Shown: positions 1 to 6,883, counted from the stretch's first letter. The stretch: 7,097 bases of DNA from Clostridia bacterium (GCA_024408015.1 JAKSVJ010000062.1:1-7097), one strand, 5' to 3'. Translations and numbers: made by a program. The notes: generated by a model not told the origin, from the letters alone.

Positions 1-829
1 TTGACTTAATATAGAGCTGACCTACACCAGGAATTGAGAAAATCTGCTCAATAATCATTGAACCACCAAGGATGCCGATAAAACTTGAAATAATCATAGG
101 CAAAATCGGAACCATGGCATTTTTAAGTGCGTGACGTGTTGTAGCCTGTCCTCTAGTAAGACCTTTTGTTCTTGCGAGAAGCATATAGTCTGAAGTAAGT
201 GTTTCTGTAAGTTCGGCACGAGTAAAACGACAAAGTCCTGCAATTTCACCAAATGACAAAGCAAGAATTGCTGGTACCATACTGTGGAACATCTTAGCTG
301 AGAACCATGAACCTCCTGCATCTGCCAAAGATGACAAAATTGGTGGGAACAGGTTTAATTTGAAATACAAAATATATTGTACTAAAAAGGCATAAACATA
401 ACTAGGAACGGATACGAAAATCATAACCGCAGTACTAATTACGTGGTCCTGCCATTTATTTTTCTTAATTGCAGCAAAAACACCGAGACCGATGCCAAGC
501 GGGATAGAAAAAACAAGTGAATATAGATTTACAAGCACCGTTGGTAATAGTCTATCACCTATTACTTCAATAACGGGGGTACGATACGAAACATACCATG
601 ATGTACCAAAATCAAACTTTGTAAATATATTTCTAAGATAAATACCGAACTGCACAAGCAATGGTTTGCTGTATCCAAGAGCTTCCCATCTTTGCTTAAT
701 TACTTCAGCTTGGTTCTTATCTGTTGGTAATTCGTGTGGCAACATACGAATTAACATAAAACAAATTGTTACAATGACTAACAATGTAAAAAACATCAAC
801 AAGACACGCTTAATAACGTATTTTAACAT
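1..829 (-). CDS. OppB/DppB-type ABC transporter permease subunit (3' end beyond window)
   Basis: Inner-membrane subunit of a peptide/oligosaccharide-type ABC importer, forming half of the translocation channel. The 276 visible residues start at ATG 829, preceded by AGGA at 837-840 with 7 bases between. A first membrane helix lies at about residues 8-28 (LLMFFTLLVIVTICFMLIRM), followed by the family-typical extracytoplasmic stretch and further hydrophobic segments near 95-120, 130-155, 184-200 and 236-260. The ATPase-docking EAA loop is clear at residues 219-244 (ARTKGLTRGQ, then RHALKNAMVPIL), with the conserved glycine at 223. The segment IPGVGQLY near the cut end is also typical of OppB/DppB. 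Relatives run to about 305-340 residues, so roughly the last 30-60 are missing. The gene lies 132 bases downstream of the binding-protein gene on the same strand, and the second permease and ATPases would be expected further left. The substrate cannot be read from the permease; family membership is secure. Confidence 0.95.
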   Translation of the reverse strand, partial: MLKYVIKRVLLMFFTLLVIVTICFMLIRMLPHELPTDKNQAEVIKQRWEALGYSKPLLVQFGIYLRNIFTKFDFGTSWYVSYRTPVIEVIGDRLLPTVLVNLYSLVFSIPLGIGLGVFAAIKKNKWQDHVISTAVMIFVSVPSYVYAFLVQYILYFKLNLFPPILSSLADAGGSWFSAKMFHSMVPAILALSFGEIAGLCRFTRAELTETLTSDYMLLARTKGLTRGQATTRHALKNAMVPILPMIISSFIGILGGSMIIEQIFSIPGVGQLYIKS

Positions 830-894
830 CTTATTTTCCTTTCAATTCGGCAAATGCCAATATAAAAAAATCTCGACATTAAGCCGAAAACTAT

Positions 895-924
895 ATGCTA
901 GGATGGGAAAACCCATCCTAGCAT
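895..924 (-). terminator. Perfect 13-bp intercistronic hairpin, possible partial terminator or mRNA stabiliser
   Basis: Bases 895-907 (ATGCTAGGATGGG) pair perfectly with 912-924 across a 4-base loop (AAAA on plus, TTTT on minus). In the direction of the binding-protein transcript the stem is followed by ATAGTTTTCGGC, so the T run is short and displaced by 4 bases, which is poor for full termination. Placed between a binding-protein gene and its permease, such a stem commonly protects the upstream message or attenuates read-through so that binding protein exceeds permease. That role is inferred; the stem itself is certain. Confidence 0.6.
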
Positions 925-939
925 TAGTATATATACTAA
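924..939. repeat. 16-bp perfect palindrome TTAGTATATATACTAA
   Basis: The sequence reads identically on both strands and abuts the 13-bp hairpin (they share base 924). It lies 23 bases beyond the stop codon of the binding-protein gene. It has no loop and is entirely A/T except one G and one C, so it could be a protein-binding site or simply extend the structured 3' end of the message. No function is assigned. Confidence 0.55.
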
Positions 940-961
940 ATATTATAACCTAATATAAGTA

Positions 962-3454
962 TTATTCGTACTTCAAAGTACCATTCTGTGAAGCTACGTA
1001 GTTAGCCCAAGCTTCGTCATCATAGTTGTATGTCATGAGACGGAGACCACCGAAGTCATACATGATGTTGTATTCTTCTGTGTAGTAGTTGAGCTGGAAT
1101 GAGAGAAGTGAACATACTGTAGAACCAGCGAGTGGGATTCTGTAGTATTTTTCAAGGAACTTCTGTTCGAGCTGAGCAGTAACTGAGAGCTTAACTTCGT
1201 TAGAAGCTTCTGAGTATGCACCTGTACCAATCAAAGCATTTGACCAGTCCTGACATGTCATAGATACTTCTTCACCATTAACTGTGAGAGTCCATACTTC
1301 TGTTGTAGGGTCCCAACAACGACCTTCATGGATGTCTGTGTTATCTGGATCCATGTAAACCTGGAAGTTTCTGAATGGATAGAATGCAGCACCACCCCGA
1401 GCGCCGTAACCAATAGCGAATGTACCTCTTGTACCAACGTCGCCATATCTGTCTTCTACGTTACCGATAGCATCGAGTGTGATGTGACCGAAACCTGAAT
1501 CTGCAGCAGCAGCGTTGATGTAGTTGTTAAGAAGTGTTACCTGCTGGTTATCTGATGATTCCAAAGCACCCTTCTTCCAACCCATTCTGATTACGATATC
1601 CTGACCAGCTGTGTAGAGGCCAGCAGCAACGAGTTCATCGCAAGCTGTCTTCATAAGAGCTTTAGCTTCTGTCAAGTTGTAACCATTGATAGAATCGTAA
1701 GCATCTTTGAGTGTAGCATATGCTTTGCCTTCGCCGTATTCAACACCATAGAGGTTACAGATAGCCTGCATAGCAGCATCTGATCTACGATATGAAGTTG
1801 TAGGATCGTTGTATACATCATAGTAGTACAAGTTGTTCATAATAGCGTAAGCTGGTTTGTAACCTGCTGTAGCTGATACCCAGTTAGCACGGTCGATAGA
1901 AAGTGAGAATGCTTTACGGAAGTTAACGTTAGAAAGAACAACACTGTTTGTGTTACCTTCTGAAGCGTCCATCTTCTTCAAGTCTTCAACATTTGTATCA
2001 AAGAAGAGTGACATTGTGTATGTTTCATCAACTTTGTACATTCTATCAGATGTTGAGTACTTAACGAGGTCATCTGATTCTGGAGCCCACTCTGAGAGTT
2101 CGCCCTTTAAGAATTTTTCTTTAGCTGTAGCATCAGTCATAACATCGATGATGATCTTTGTTGTCTGATACTGCTGTACTTTCTTACCATCAACTTCGAA
2201 GTTTGTGTAAGAGATGAGTGAACCATCTTCAGCTTTTTCAAAGCCGTACCATTCAGGGTTCTGAACGAATACAACCTGCTTATCAGCTTCGAATGTTTCC
2301 ATCTTGTATGTACCATATGACATTGTTGTTTCTTTAGATGTACCGTAGTTTGTTGTTACGAGTTCACCTGTTGTGTCTTTACCTGCTTCATAAAGTGGTT
2401 CGTAAACGAGCCATGTAGAAGTAAGTGATGTCATAAAGTAGTTGAAGTCGATATATGTTTCTGTTACATAACGGATTGTGTAATCGTCTACTTTGTAGCA
2501 ACCAACTGCTTCATCGTAGTCAACTTTATCACCTACGCCTGTGATAGCGTACAAGAATTCCATGTAGAGTTCTGTTTCGATTTCTGTCTTGTCTTCGTTA
2601 GCGTAGATAGACATACCAAAAGCAGAAAGATACTGATCCATAACATCAAGGATCTGAGCCTTGTTATCTGGTGTTACTTTGATGAAACCATAAGCGTTAG
2701 CCATTTCTGTATGCATCTTTGTAAGAACGTCAGCGTCGATATAACCGTAGCCAGCGATATCAAAGAATGAGTAGCCAGCAAGTGTCATACCCTGTGTCTT
2801 AAGATCGATGTAAACATCGTTGTTTTCAATGTCAAAGCTATAGTCTGGTTCTTCTTCATCATATGGTGGAACTACTGGTGTGTAGAGTGGAGACTCTGAG
2901 TTGTAGTAAGCATAACCACCAGCAACAGCGCTTTCGCCCTGCCAGTAAAGGTTAGCTCTGTAGTTCTTCATTTTTGAATCGAGCAACTGCTTCATTGAGT
3001 AGATGTAGTCATCAGCTTTGATAGCTACGCCGTTTTCCCATTTAGCATTAGGATTCAATTTGATTTCGAATACGTAACCTGATTCTGTTGTTTCAGGTGT
3101 TTTGCCTGACTGAAGAGTAACTTTGTACTTTGTAAGGTCAGACTGATGTTCTTTTGTAACGTCTGTTACTTCTGTAGCCATTTCATATACCCACTGGTAT
3201 ACGCCGTTTTCAGAATCTTTAATAGACATTGTTACGAATGGGCTTGAAACATAGCTAAGAATTAAATCATCGCTGTTCATTTCCCATGTGTGTGGGTTCC
3301 AGTTTGTACCCAATGCTGAGCTGTATGATTTGTATGTATAAGTTTTAGCTGTTGCAGCTGGTTTTTTACCACAAGCAACGCCCAATACTGCTACACCGAG
3401 AAGCATAACTAAGCAAAGGACAACACAAAGAACTCTACGTGCTGTGATTTTCAT
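962..3454 (-). CDS. Large family-5 (Opp/Dpp-type) extracellular solute-binding lipoprotein
   Basis: Substrate-capturing lipoprotein of the ABC importer whose permease lies downstream. The start chosen is ATG 3454 (830 residues) because GGAGG sits 5 bases upstream. A basic start, hydrophobic core and Cys28 (VLGVACGKK) form a lipoprotein signal peptide, although Gly at -3 is unusual. SBP_bac_5 hallmarks appear in order: WNPHTW near 52-57; FEIKLNPNAKWENGVAIKAD and the following IYSMKQLL at about 129-158; YGTYKM with VQNPEWYG at 380-404; NFRKAFSLSIDRANWV at 511-526; YRIPLAGS at 771-778. Relatives are usually about 500-600 residues. Here roughly 220 residues, including an acidic PPYDEEEPDY segment, separate the second and third hallmarks, so there is a large insertion. 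Codons favour AAC, TAC, TTC, ATC, CTC and AAG, suggesting strong expression. The ligand is unknown: family members bind peptides, nickel or oligosaccharides, and the neighbouring hydrolase favours a glycan or glycoside. Confidence 0.93.
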   Translation of the reverse strand: MKITARRVLCVVLCLVMLLGVAVLGVACGKKPAATAKTYTYKSYSSALGTNWNPHTWEMNSDDLILSYVSSPFVTMSIKDSENGVYQWVYEMATEVTDVTKEHQSDLTKYKVTLQSGKTPETTESGYVFEIKLNPNAKWENGVAIKADDYIYSMKQLLDSKMKNYRANLYWQGESAVAGGYAYYNSESPLYTPVVPPYDEEEPDYSFDIENNDVYIDLKTQGMTLAGYSFFDIAGYGYIDADVLTKMHTEMANAYGFIKVTPDNKAQILDVMDQYLSAFGMSIYANEDKTEIETELYMEFLYAITGVGDKVDYDEAVGCYKVDDYTIRYVTETYIDFNYFMTSLTSTWLVYEPLYEAGKDTTGELVTTNYGTSKETTMSYGTYKMETFEADKQVVFVQNPEWYGFEKAEDGSLISYTNFEVDGKKVQQYQTTKIIIDVMTDATAKEKFLKGELSEWAPESDDLVKYSTSDRMYKVDETYTMSLFFDTNVEDLKKMDASEGNTNSVVLSNVNFRKAFSLSIDRANWVSATAGYKPAYAIMNNLYYYDVYNDPTTSYRRSDAAMQAICNLYGVEYGEGKAYATLKDAYDSINGYNLTEAKALMKTACDELVAAGLYTAGQDIVIRMGWKKGALESSDNQQVTLLNNYINAAAADSGFGHITLDAIGNVEDRYGDVGTRGTFAIGYGARGGAAFYPFRNFQVYMDPDNTDIHEGRCWDPTTEVWTLTVNGEEVSMTCQDWSNALIGTGAYSEASNEVKLSVTAQLEQKFLEKYYRIPLAGSTVCSLLSFQLNYYTEEYNIMYDFGGLRLMTYNYDDEAWANYVASQNGTLKYE

Positions 3455-3458
3455 AGAT

Positions 3459-3464
3459 TCCTCC
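3459..3464 (-). promoter_or_regulatory. Ribosome binding site fixing the binding-protein start
   Basis: On the minus strand GGAGGA (3464 down to 3459) stands 4 bases before ATG 3454. The reading frame stays open upstream to an ATG at 3529, but that would put 25 polar and charged residues before the lipoprotein signal and would make this Shine-Dalgarno part of the coding region. The site therefore decides for the shorter product. Confidence 0.85.
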
Positions 3465-3545
3465 ATAAATTTGGCTTCGTGCCATATTTTTTTATTCTTT
3501 CCGAGAATATTTCCCCGGATATTTGACAAAAAATGTAAACTTGAA

Positions 3546-3574
3546 ATTATGAACTTTTATTCACAATTTGTTCA
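3546..3574 (-). promoter_or_regulatory. Candidate promoter of the binding protein-permease unit
   Basis: On the minus strand TGAACA (3574-3569; 4 of 6 to TTGACA) and CATAAT (3551-3546; 5 of 6 to TATAAT) are separated by 17 bases. A transcript would start near 3539-3540 and carry a leader of about 85 bases. The surroundings are so A/T-rich that chance matches are likely, so this is the best candidate and not a firm call. Confidence 0.4.
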
Positions 3575-3575
3575 T
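3549..3575. repeat. Inverted repeat ATGAAC-15-GTTCAT over the binding-protein promoter
   Basis: ATGAAC at 3549-3554 is matched by its reverse complement GTTCAT at 3570-3575. The half-site centres are 21 bases apart, about two helical turns. The arms cover the -10 and -35 elements proposed for the minus-strand unit, so a dimeric repressor could bind here. This is inferred from geometry only. Confidence 0.35.
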
Positions 3576-3607
3576 TTGTTTTTTTGTTGAATATTAGACA
3601 TGATATA

Positions 3608-3625
3608 ACATTTTGTATAAAATGT
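3608..3625. repeat. Palindrome ACATTTT-GTAT-AAAATGT
   Basis: Seven-base arms (3608-3614 and 3619-3625) flank a 4-base centre, giving an 18-bp dyad of operator size about 40 bases upstream of the proposed -35 of the binding-protein promoter. A/T-rich DNA produces such dyads by chance, so the assignment as an operator is tentative. Confidence 0.35.
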
Positions 3626-3701
3626 CAAGTGCTTTTTCAATGCAATGTTTAAATATAAGTGTAAAAAACAGTTTTGGGTCGTGATTTTTTGCTGGTTTGC
3701 C

Positions 3702-3795
3702 ATTTTTTGCAAAATATTTGTTTAGTTTACCAAAATATTTTTGGTTTTTAAATTTGTTGCAAAATTTAAAATATAATTTTGAGACGATTTGCAAT
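3702..3795. repeat. Three TTGCAA-core repeats upstream of the hydrolase promoter
   Basis: A 14-base element at 3702-3715 recurs at 3752-3765 with one mismatch (ATTTTTTGCAAAAT and ATTTGTTGCAAAAT), exactly 50 bases apart. A shorter ATTTGCAAT lies at 3787-3795, with its core 32 bases further on. The cores are themselves dyads (TTTTGCAAAA at 3705-3714). Spacings near five and three helical turns would place them on one face of the DNA, with the last about 30 bases above the -35. They are candidate activator or repressor sites; no family is assigned. Confidence 0.35.
3729..3745. repeat. Inverted repeat ACCAAAA-TAT-TTTTGGT
   Basis: Seven-base arms at 3729-3735 and 3739-3745 flank a 3-base centre, lying between the first two TTGCAA repeats. 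It could be an operator or part of a curved A/T-rich stretch. No T run or gene end suggests a terminator. Confidence 0.35.
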
Positions 3796-3824
3796 GTGTT
3801 TTTTTAACAATTTTTATCATTTTC

Positions 3825-3853
3825 TTTAAAAATGTCGCTAATTAGTGTATAAT
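3825..3853 (+). promoter_or_regulatory. Sigma-A-type promoter of the GH2 gene
   Basis: TATAAT at 3848-3853 is a perfect -10. TTTAAA at 3825-3830 matches TTGACA at 4 of 6 positions with the ideal 17-base spacer. Transcription would begin near 3860, giving a leader of about 26 bases before the start codon. Confidence 0.7.
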
Positions 3854-3873
3854 CTTAGGTAGTTTTATCAACC

Positions 3874-3880
3874 AAGGGGG
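3874..3880 (+). promoter_or_regulatory. Ribosome binding site AAGGGGG of the GH2 gene
   Basis: AAGGGGG ends 5 bases before ATG 3886. Its strength and position support that start and hence show that the roughly 80-residue N-terminal extension of the hydrolase is really translated. Confidence 0.8.
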
Positions 3881-3885
3881 ATCAT

Positions 3886-6879
3886 ATGGCAGACGTTTTT
3901 GCAGCCATTGCATCAAATGACATAAAAGCTTCAAGGGGTAACCTTGTAAAGCAACTACCTGTGCCAAAAAGCGATGTATCATACACACTAAATGATACTT
4001 CGTCTATACCCACACCGGTATACAAAAAAATGAGCACTAAAGCTGAACTTGATATGGAGATTTGTAACCTTAAAAACAAATATTCAAAGTTCCTTATGTG
4101 TCATGCCCCAAAGTTTGATTCATTAAGACAAAGAACATATATAGATGAGTTTGACTTTAGAGTACAAAATGATAAAGATATAAAAAATCTCTCAAAAGTC
4201 ATAATGGGTGAAGGCTCATGGGAGAAAGTTAAAATTCCACACTACGGAGATCCTGTAGGCAAAGGAACAACATACTATAGAACCGACATATATATAAATA
4301 ATGTAGATGTTTCAAAATCATACATTTTACACTTTGATGGCGTTGACTATATAGCCAAGATTTTTGTAAACGGAAACTTTGTCGGTCAACACGAAGGCTT
4401 CTTTGCGCCATTTGAACTTGACATTTCAGAATATATATCAAATGGAAGCAATTCCCTTCTTGTAGTTGTTGAAAACGACTATGTTTATGCAGGCAACAAC
4501 GCACCAACATACGAAAACGAAAGACTTGAAGGTAGCAAACTTTATGCTGCTACAGGTCTTGGATTTGATAATCCAAATTCAGGATGGCATCATTGTCCTC
4601 CTGGAATGGGTATATATCAAAGAGTCTATCTTGAAACGAGAGAAAAAGCATACATATCAAGCCTATGGGTAAGACCAATGGTAGAAAAGAATGCTTTTGA
4701 AATTTGGTGTGAGATATATAACACAGAGTATTTACCTTATAAAGGACTTGAGATTATATTTTCTCTTTATGGACACAATTTCACATCAACTGTGTTTGAA
4801 AACAAAGTATTAAAACCTCAAGTTTTAACTCAAGTTCCTGATGGAAGAGTTATTCAAGATGGCATATCTTACGATAATATTACAGACGCACAAATCTTTG
4901 TTGGCGAAAACCAATTTAGATTCGTCATACCATTTAAAAGCTTCAAGCTTTGGTCACAAGATGAGCCTTATCTTTACGAACTACAAGCTACCCTTACAAA
5001 AGATGGCGCAAAAATAGATAACGCCACAACAACTTTTGGTATGAGAAGTTTTGTTGTTGGGGAAAAAGATGGCAAAAATGGCATGTTTTATCTCAATGGC
5101 ACCGACATGAGACTTCGTGGTGCCAACACAATGGGATACGAGCAGCTTGATGTATATAGAGATGACAAAGATCAACTCATATACGACATGTTAATGGCCA
5201 AAGCATGCAACATGAACTTTCTTAGAATAACTCAAAGACCTGTTCAAAAAGAAATTTATGAGATTTGTGATAGACTTGGTATTCTAATTCAAACTGACCT
5301 TCCTCTATTTACTAATGTCAGAAGGACAAAGTTTGCCGAAGTTGTTCGCCAAGCAGAAGAGATGGAAAAACTAATTCGTCCATATGCTTCAACAATTCTC
5401 ATTTCATACATAAACGAGCCTTTTGCAAACGCCAACGGAAAGCCTCACCGTCACATGGTAAGAAGTGAACTTGAAAATTTGTTCACAGCCCTCGATAGTG
5501 CTGTCAAAGCTTTGAATCCTGACAGATGCATAAAACACATCGATGGCGACTATGATCCACCGTCAAGTGACCTCCCTGATTATCACACTTACACAATGTG
5601 GTACAACGGTCATGGTATTGAGATGGGAAAAGTACATCGAGGATATTGGCTTGATTTACCAGAAGGTTGGTATTGTGGATGTGGCGAATTTGGTTCTGAA
5701 GGTTTAGAGAATGTTGACTTTATGTACAGACACTATCCAAGTGAATGGCTACCACACACAAAAGAGGAAGAAAAAGTTTGGGATCCATCAAAGATAATTG
5801 GTTCTCAAAGTGGCAACATGTCATATTTCTTCTACGATAGACCAAACACAATGGACGAATGGGTAAAGCGCAGCCAAGCTCACCAAGCATTTGGAACAAA
5901 GATTCAAACTGAAGCATTTAGAAGAAATGCCAATATGTCAACTTTTGCAATCCATCTATTTATTGATGCATGGCCAGCTGGTTGGATGAAGACAATTGTT
6001 GATTGCGACAGAAATCCAAAACCTGCTTTCTTTGTATATAGAGATGCTCTAACTCCACTTATGGTTAATATTAGAACTGATCGTTTTACATATTTTGAAA
6101 ATGAAGTTGGTAGTGCTGAGATTTGGATATGCAATGATACAAAACTTTTGTCAAACGGACACAAAATTCGTGTTGAACTCATTGATAATGATGTAGCCAT
6201 ATCAAGTAAAACATTTAATGCTTCATTTTCAGACAATTCATCATTCCTTCAATGCAATGTGGATTTCAAGATTCCTGACACAAAAGGAAGAAAAAATCTT
6301 AAACTTCGTGCTATTCTTCTTAATAAGGACGATACAGTATTACACTATTGTGATCAAGATATAACATCATTTGAACAAATCGTATCAAAAGACGACCTTG
6401 AGTGCATTTCATTCGTTGAATACAAAGCAAATGAAGATAAATATCTATCAAAAGTAAACGATGGTGCAAATATTGTTGTAAAGATTTCAGGAAACTCTAC
6501 ATTCAACATAGCTGGAAGCGAAATAAAGTGCAAGAGTTGTGGAATGAGAGCTTTGAATTTCATTTCTTGCAGCACAAATCATCCTTTATGTGATGGATTT
6601 GACACAAATGATTTTAGCTATTGGTATGATGACAAAGCTGACATGATAACACCAATTATTAGCTACACATTCCAGTGTGATGACATGACGCCTGTCTTAT
6701 CAACAGGAAACTCCTTAAGTGGCAGCGCATGGGGCAAACCTATTCACAAAGCACATGCTATGAAGGAAAAGAAACATGGAAAAGGTCACATATTTGTGTC
6801 AACTGTTGAATTTGAAAATCACATGAAAAACCCTATTTGCAAGACTTTTGCCAACAAAATAACTACTTTTAAGGATTGA
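3886..6879 (+). CDS. Glycoside hydrolase family 2 protein (beta-galactosidase/beta-mannosidase-like), cytoplasmic
   Basis: Retaining exo-glycosidase of GH2 expected to remove a terminal beta-linked sugar inside the cell, since no signal peptide or membrane segment is present. In the 997 residues, an extension of about 80 residues precedes the N-terminal sugar-binding jelly roll (about 85-250; RTDIYINN, HFDGVDYIAKIFVNGNFVGQ, HEGFFAPFELDIS). An immunoglobulin-like domain follows (about 255-390; DEPYLYEL), then the TIM barrel (about 395-720; FYLNGTDMRLRGAN). Predicted acid/base is Glu511 (SYINEPF) and nucleophile Glu601 (CGEFGSEG); their 90-residue spacing resembles beta-mannosidases more than LacZ. 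FIDAWPAGWMKTIVD followed by KPAF is also mannosidase-like. Residues about 850-997 (HPLCDGF, DFSYWYD) resemble the amidotransferase-like tail of some GH2 proteins. Deviations include RITQRP where RTSHYP is usual, and Tyr in place of the usual Trp before NE. The substrate is uncertain; the family call is secure. It has its own promoter and is followed after 4 bases by a nucleotide hydrolase gene. Confidence 0.94.
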   Translation: MADVFAAIASNDIKASRGNLVKQLPVPKSDVSYTLNDTSSIPTPVYKKMSTKAELDMEICNLKNKYSKFLMCHAPKFDSLRQRTYIDEFDFRVQNDKDIKNLSKVIMGEGSWEKVKIPHYGDPVGKGTTYYRTDIYINNVDVSKSYILHFDGVDYIAKIFVNGNFVGQHEGFFAPFELDISEYISNGSNSLLVVVENDYVYAGNNAPTYENERLEGSKLYAATGLGFDNPNSGWHHCPPGMGIYQRVYLETREKAYISSLWVRPMVEKNAFEIWCEIYNTEYLPYKGLEIIFSLYGHNFTSTVFENKVLKPQVLTQVPDGRVIQDGISYDNITDAQIFVGENQFRFVIPFKSFKLWSQDEPYLYELQATLTKDGAKIDNATTTFGMRSFVVGEKDGKNGMFYLNGTDMRLRGANTMGYEQLDVYRDDKDQLIYDMLMAKACNMNFLRITQRPVQKEIYEICDRLGILIQTDLPLFTNVRRTKFAEVVRQAEEMEKLIRPYASTILISYINEPFANANGKPHRHMVRSELENLFTALDSAVKALNPDRCIKHIDGDYDPPSSDLPDYHTYTMWYNGHGIEMGKVHRGYWLDLPEGWYCGCGEFGSEGLENVDFMYRHYPSEWLPHTKEEEKVWDPSKIIGSQSGNMSYFFYDRPNTMDEWVKRSQAHQAFGTKIQTEAFRRNANMSTFAIHLFIDAWPAGWMKTIVDCDRNPKPAFFVYRDALTPLMVNIRTDRFTYFENEVGSAEIWICNDTKLLSNGHKIRVELIDNDVAISSKTFNASFSDNSSFLQCNVDFKIPDTKGRKNLKLRAILLNKDDTVLHYCDQDITSFEQIVSKDDLECISFVEYKANEDKYLSKVNDGANIVVKISGNSTFNIAGSEIKCKSCGMRALNFISCSTNHPLCDGFDTNDFSYWYDDKADMITPIISYTFQCDDMTPVLSTGNSLSGSAWGKPIHKAHAMKEKKHGKGHIFVSTVEFENHMKNPICKTFANKITTFKD

Positions 6880-6883
6880 TAAC

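Larger units (their letters stand above)
3455..3885. other. AT-rich divergent intergenic region
   Basis: This 431-base gap separates two divergent genes and should carry both promoters and any operators. The part from about 3590 to 3820 is strongly A/T-rich, with runs of T on the plus strand. It holds several short inverted repeats and three TTGCAA cores, listed separately. I found no convincing gene: an open frame at 3594-3794 on the minus strand lacks a ribosome binding site and encodes only low-complexity K/N/F-rich sequence. No riboswitch or tRNA-like structure was recognised, and no clear match to a CcpA cre site was seen. Confidence 0.7.

Noticed and set aside
845..860. Small GGCATTTGCC dyad just upstream of the permease ribosome binding site
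   Set aside because: Only four paired bases with a two-base loop; too short to treat as a regulatory structure without comparative support.
942..947. Minus-strand TATAAT as a separate promoter for the permease
   Set aside because: The hexamer 17 bases upstream is TACGAA, a poor -35, and the area is A/T-rich; read-through from the binding-protein transcript is simpler.
666..953. Plus-strand open frame of 95 codons antisense to the permease start
   Set aside because: It runs opposite a well-supported permease gene and across the intercistronic hairpin; it has no ribosome binding site or recognisable protein features.
3455..3529. Upstream in-frame ATG at 3529 as start of the binding protein
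   Set aside because: It has no ribosome binding site, would place 25 polar and charged residues before the lipoprotein signal, and would bury the strong GGAGG at 3460-3464 within the gene.
3481..3540. Possible leader hairpin (AATATCC pairing with GGAAATATT) in the binding-protein 5' untranslated region
   Set aside because: The stem needs a two-base bulge, is short and A/T-rich, does not reach the ribosome binding site, and resembles no riboswitch I know.
3594..3794. Minus-strand open frame of 66 codons in the divergent gap
   Set aside because: No Shine-Dalgarno precedes it, the product is low-complexity K/N/F-rich sequence expected from T-rich DNA, and it overlaps the dyads and repeats.
5904..6236. 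Minus-strand open frame of 110 codons inside the GH2 gene
   Set aside because: It lies wholly antisense to conserved GH2 sequence including the AWPAGW motif; nothing supports it as a gene.
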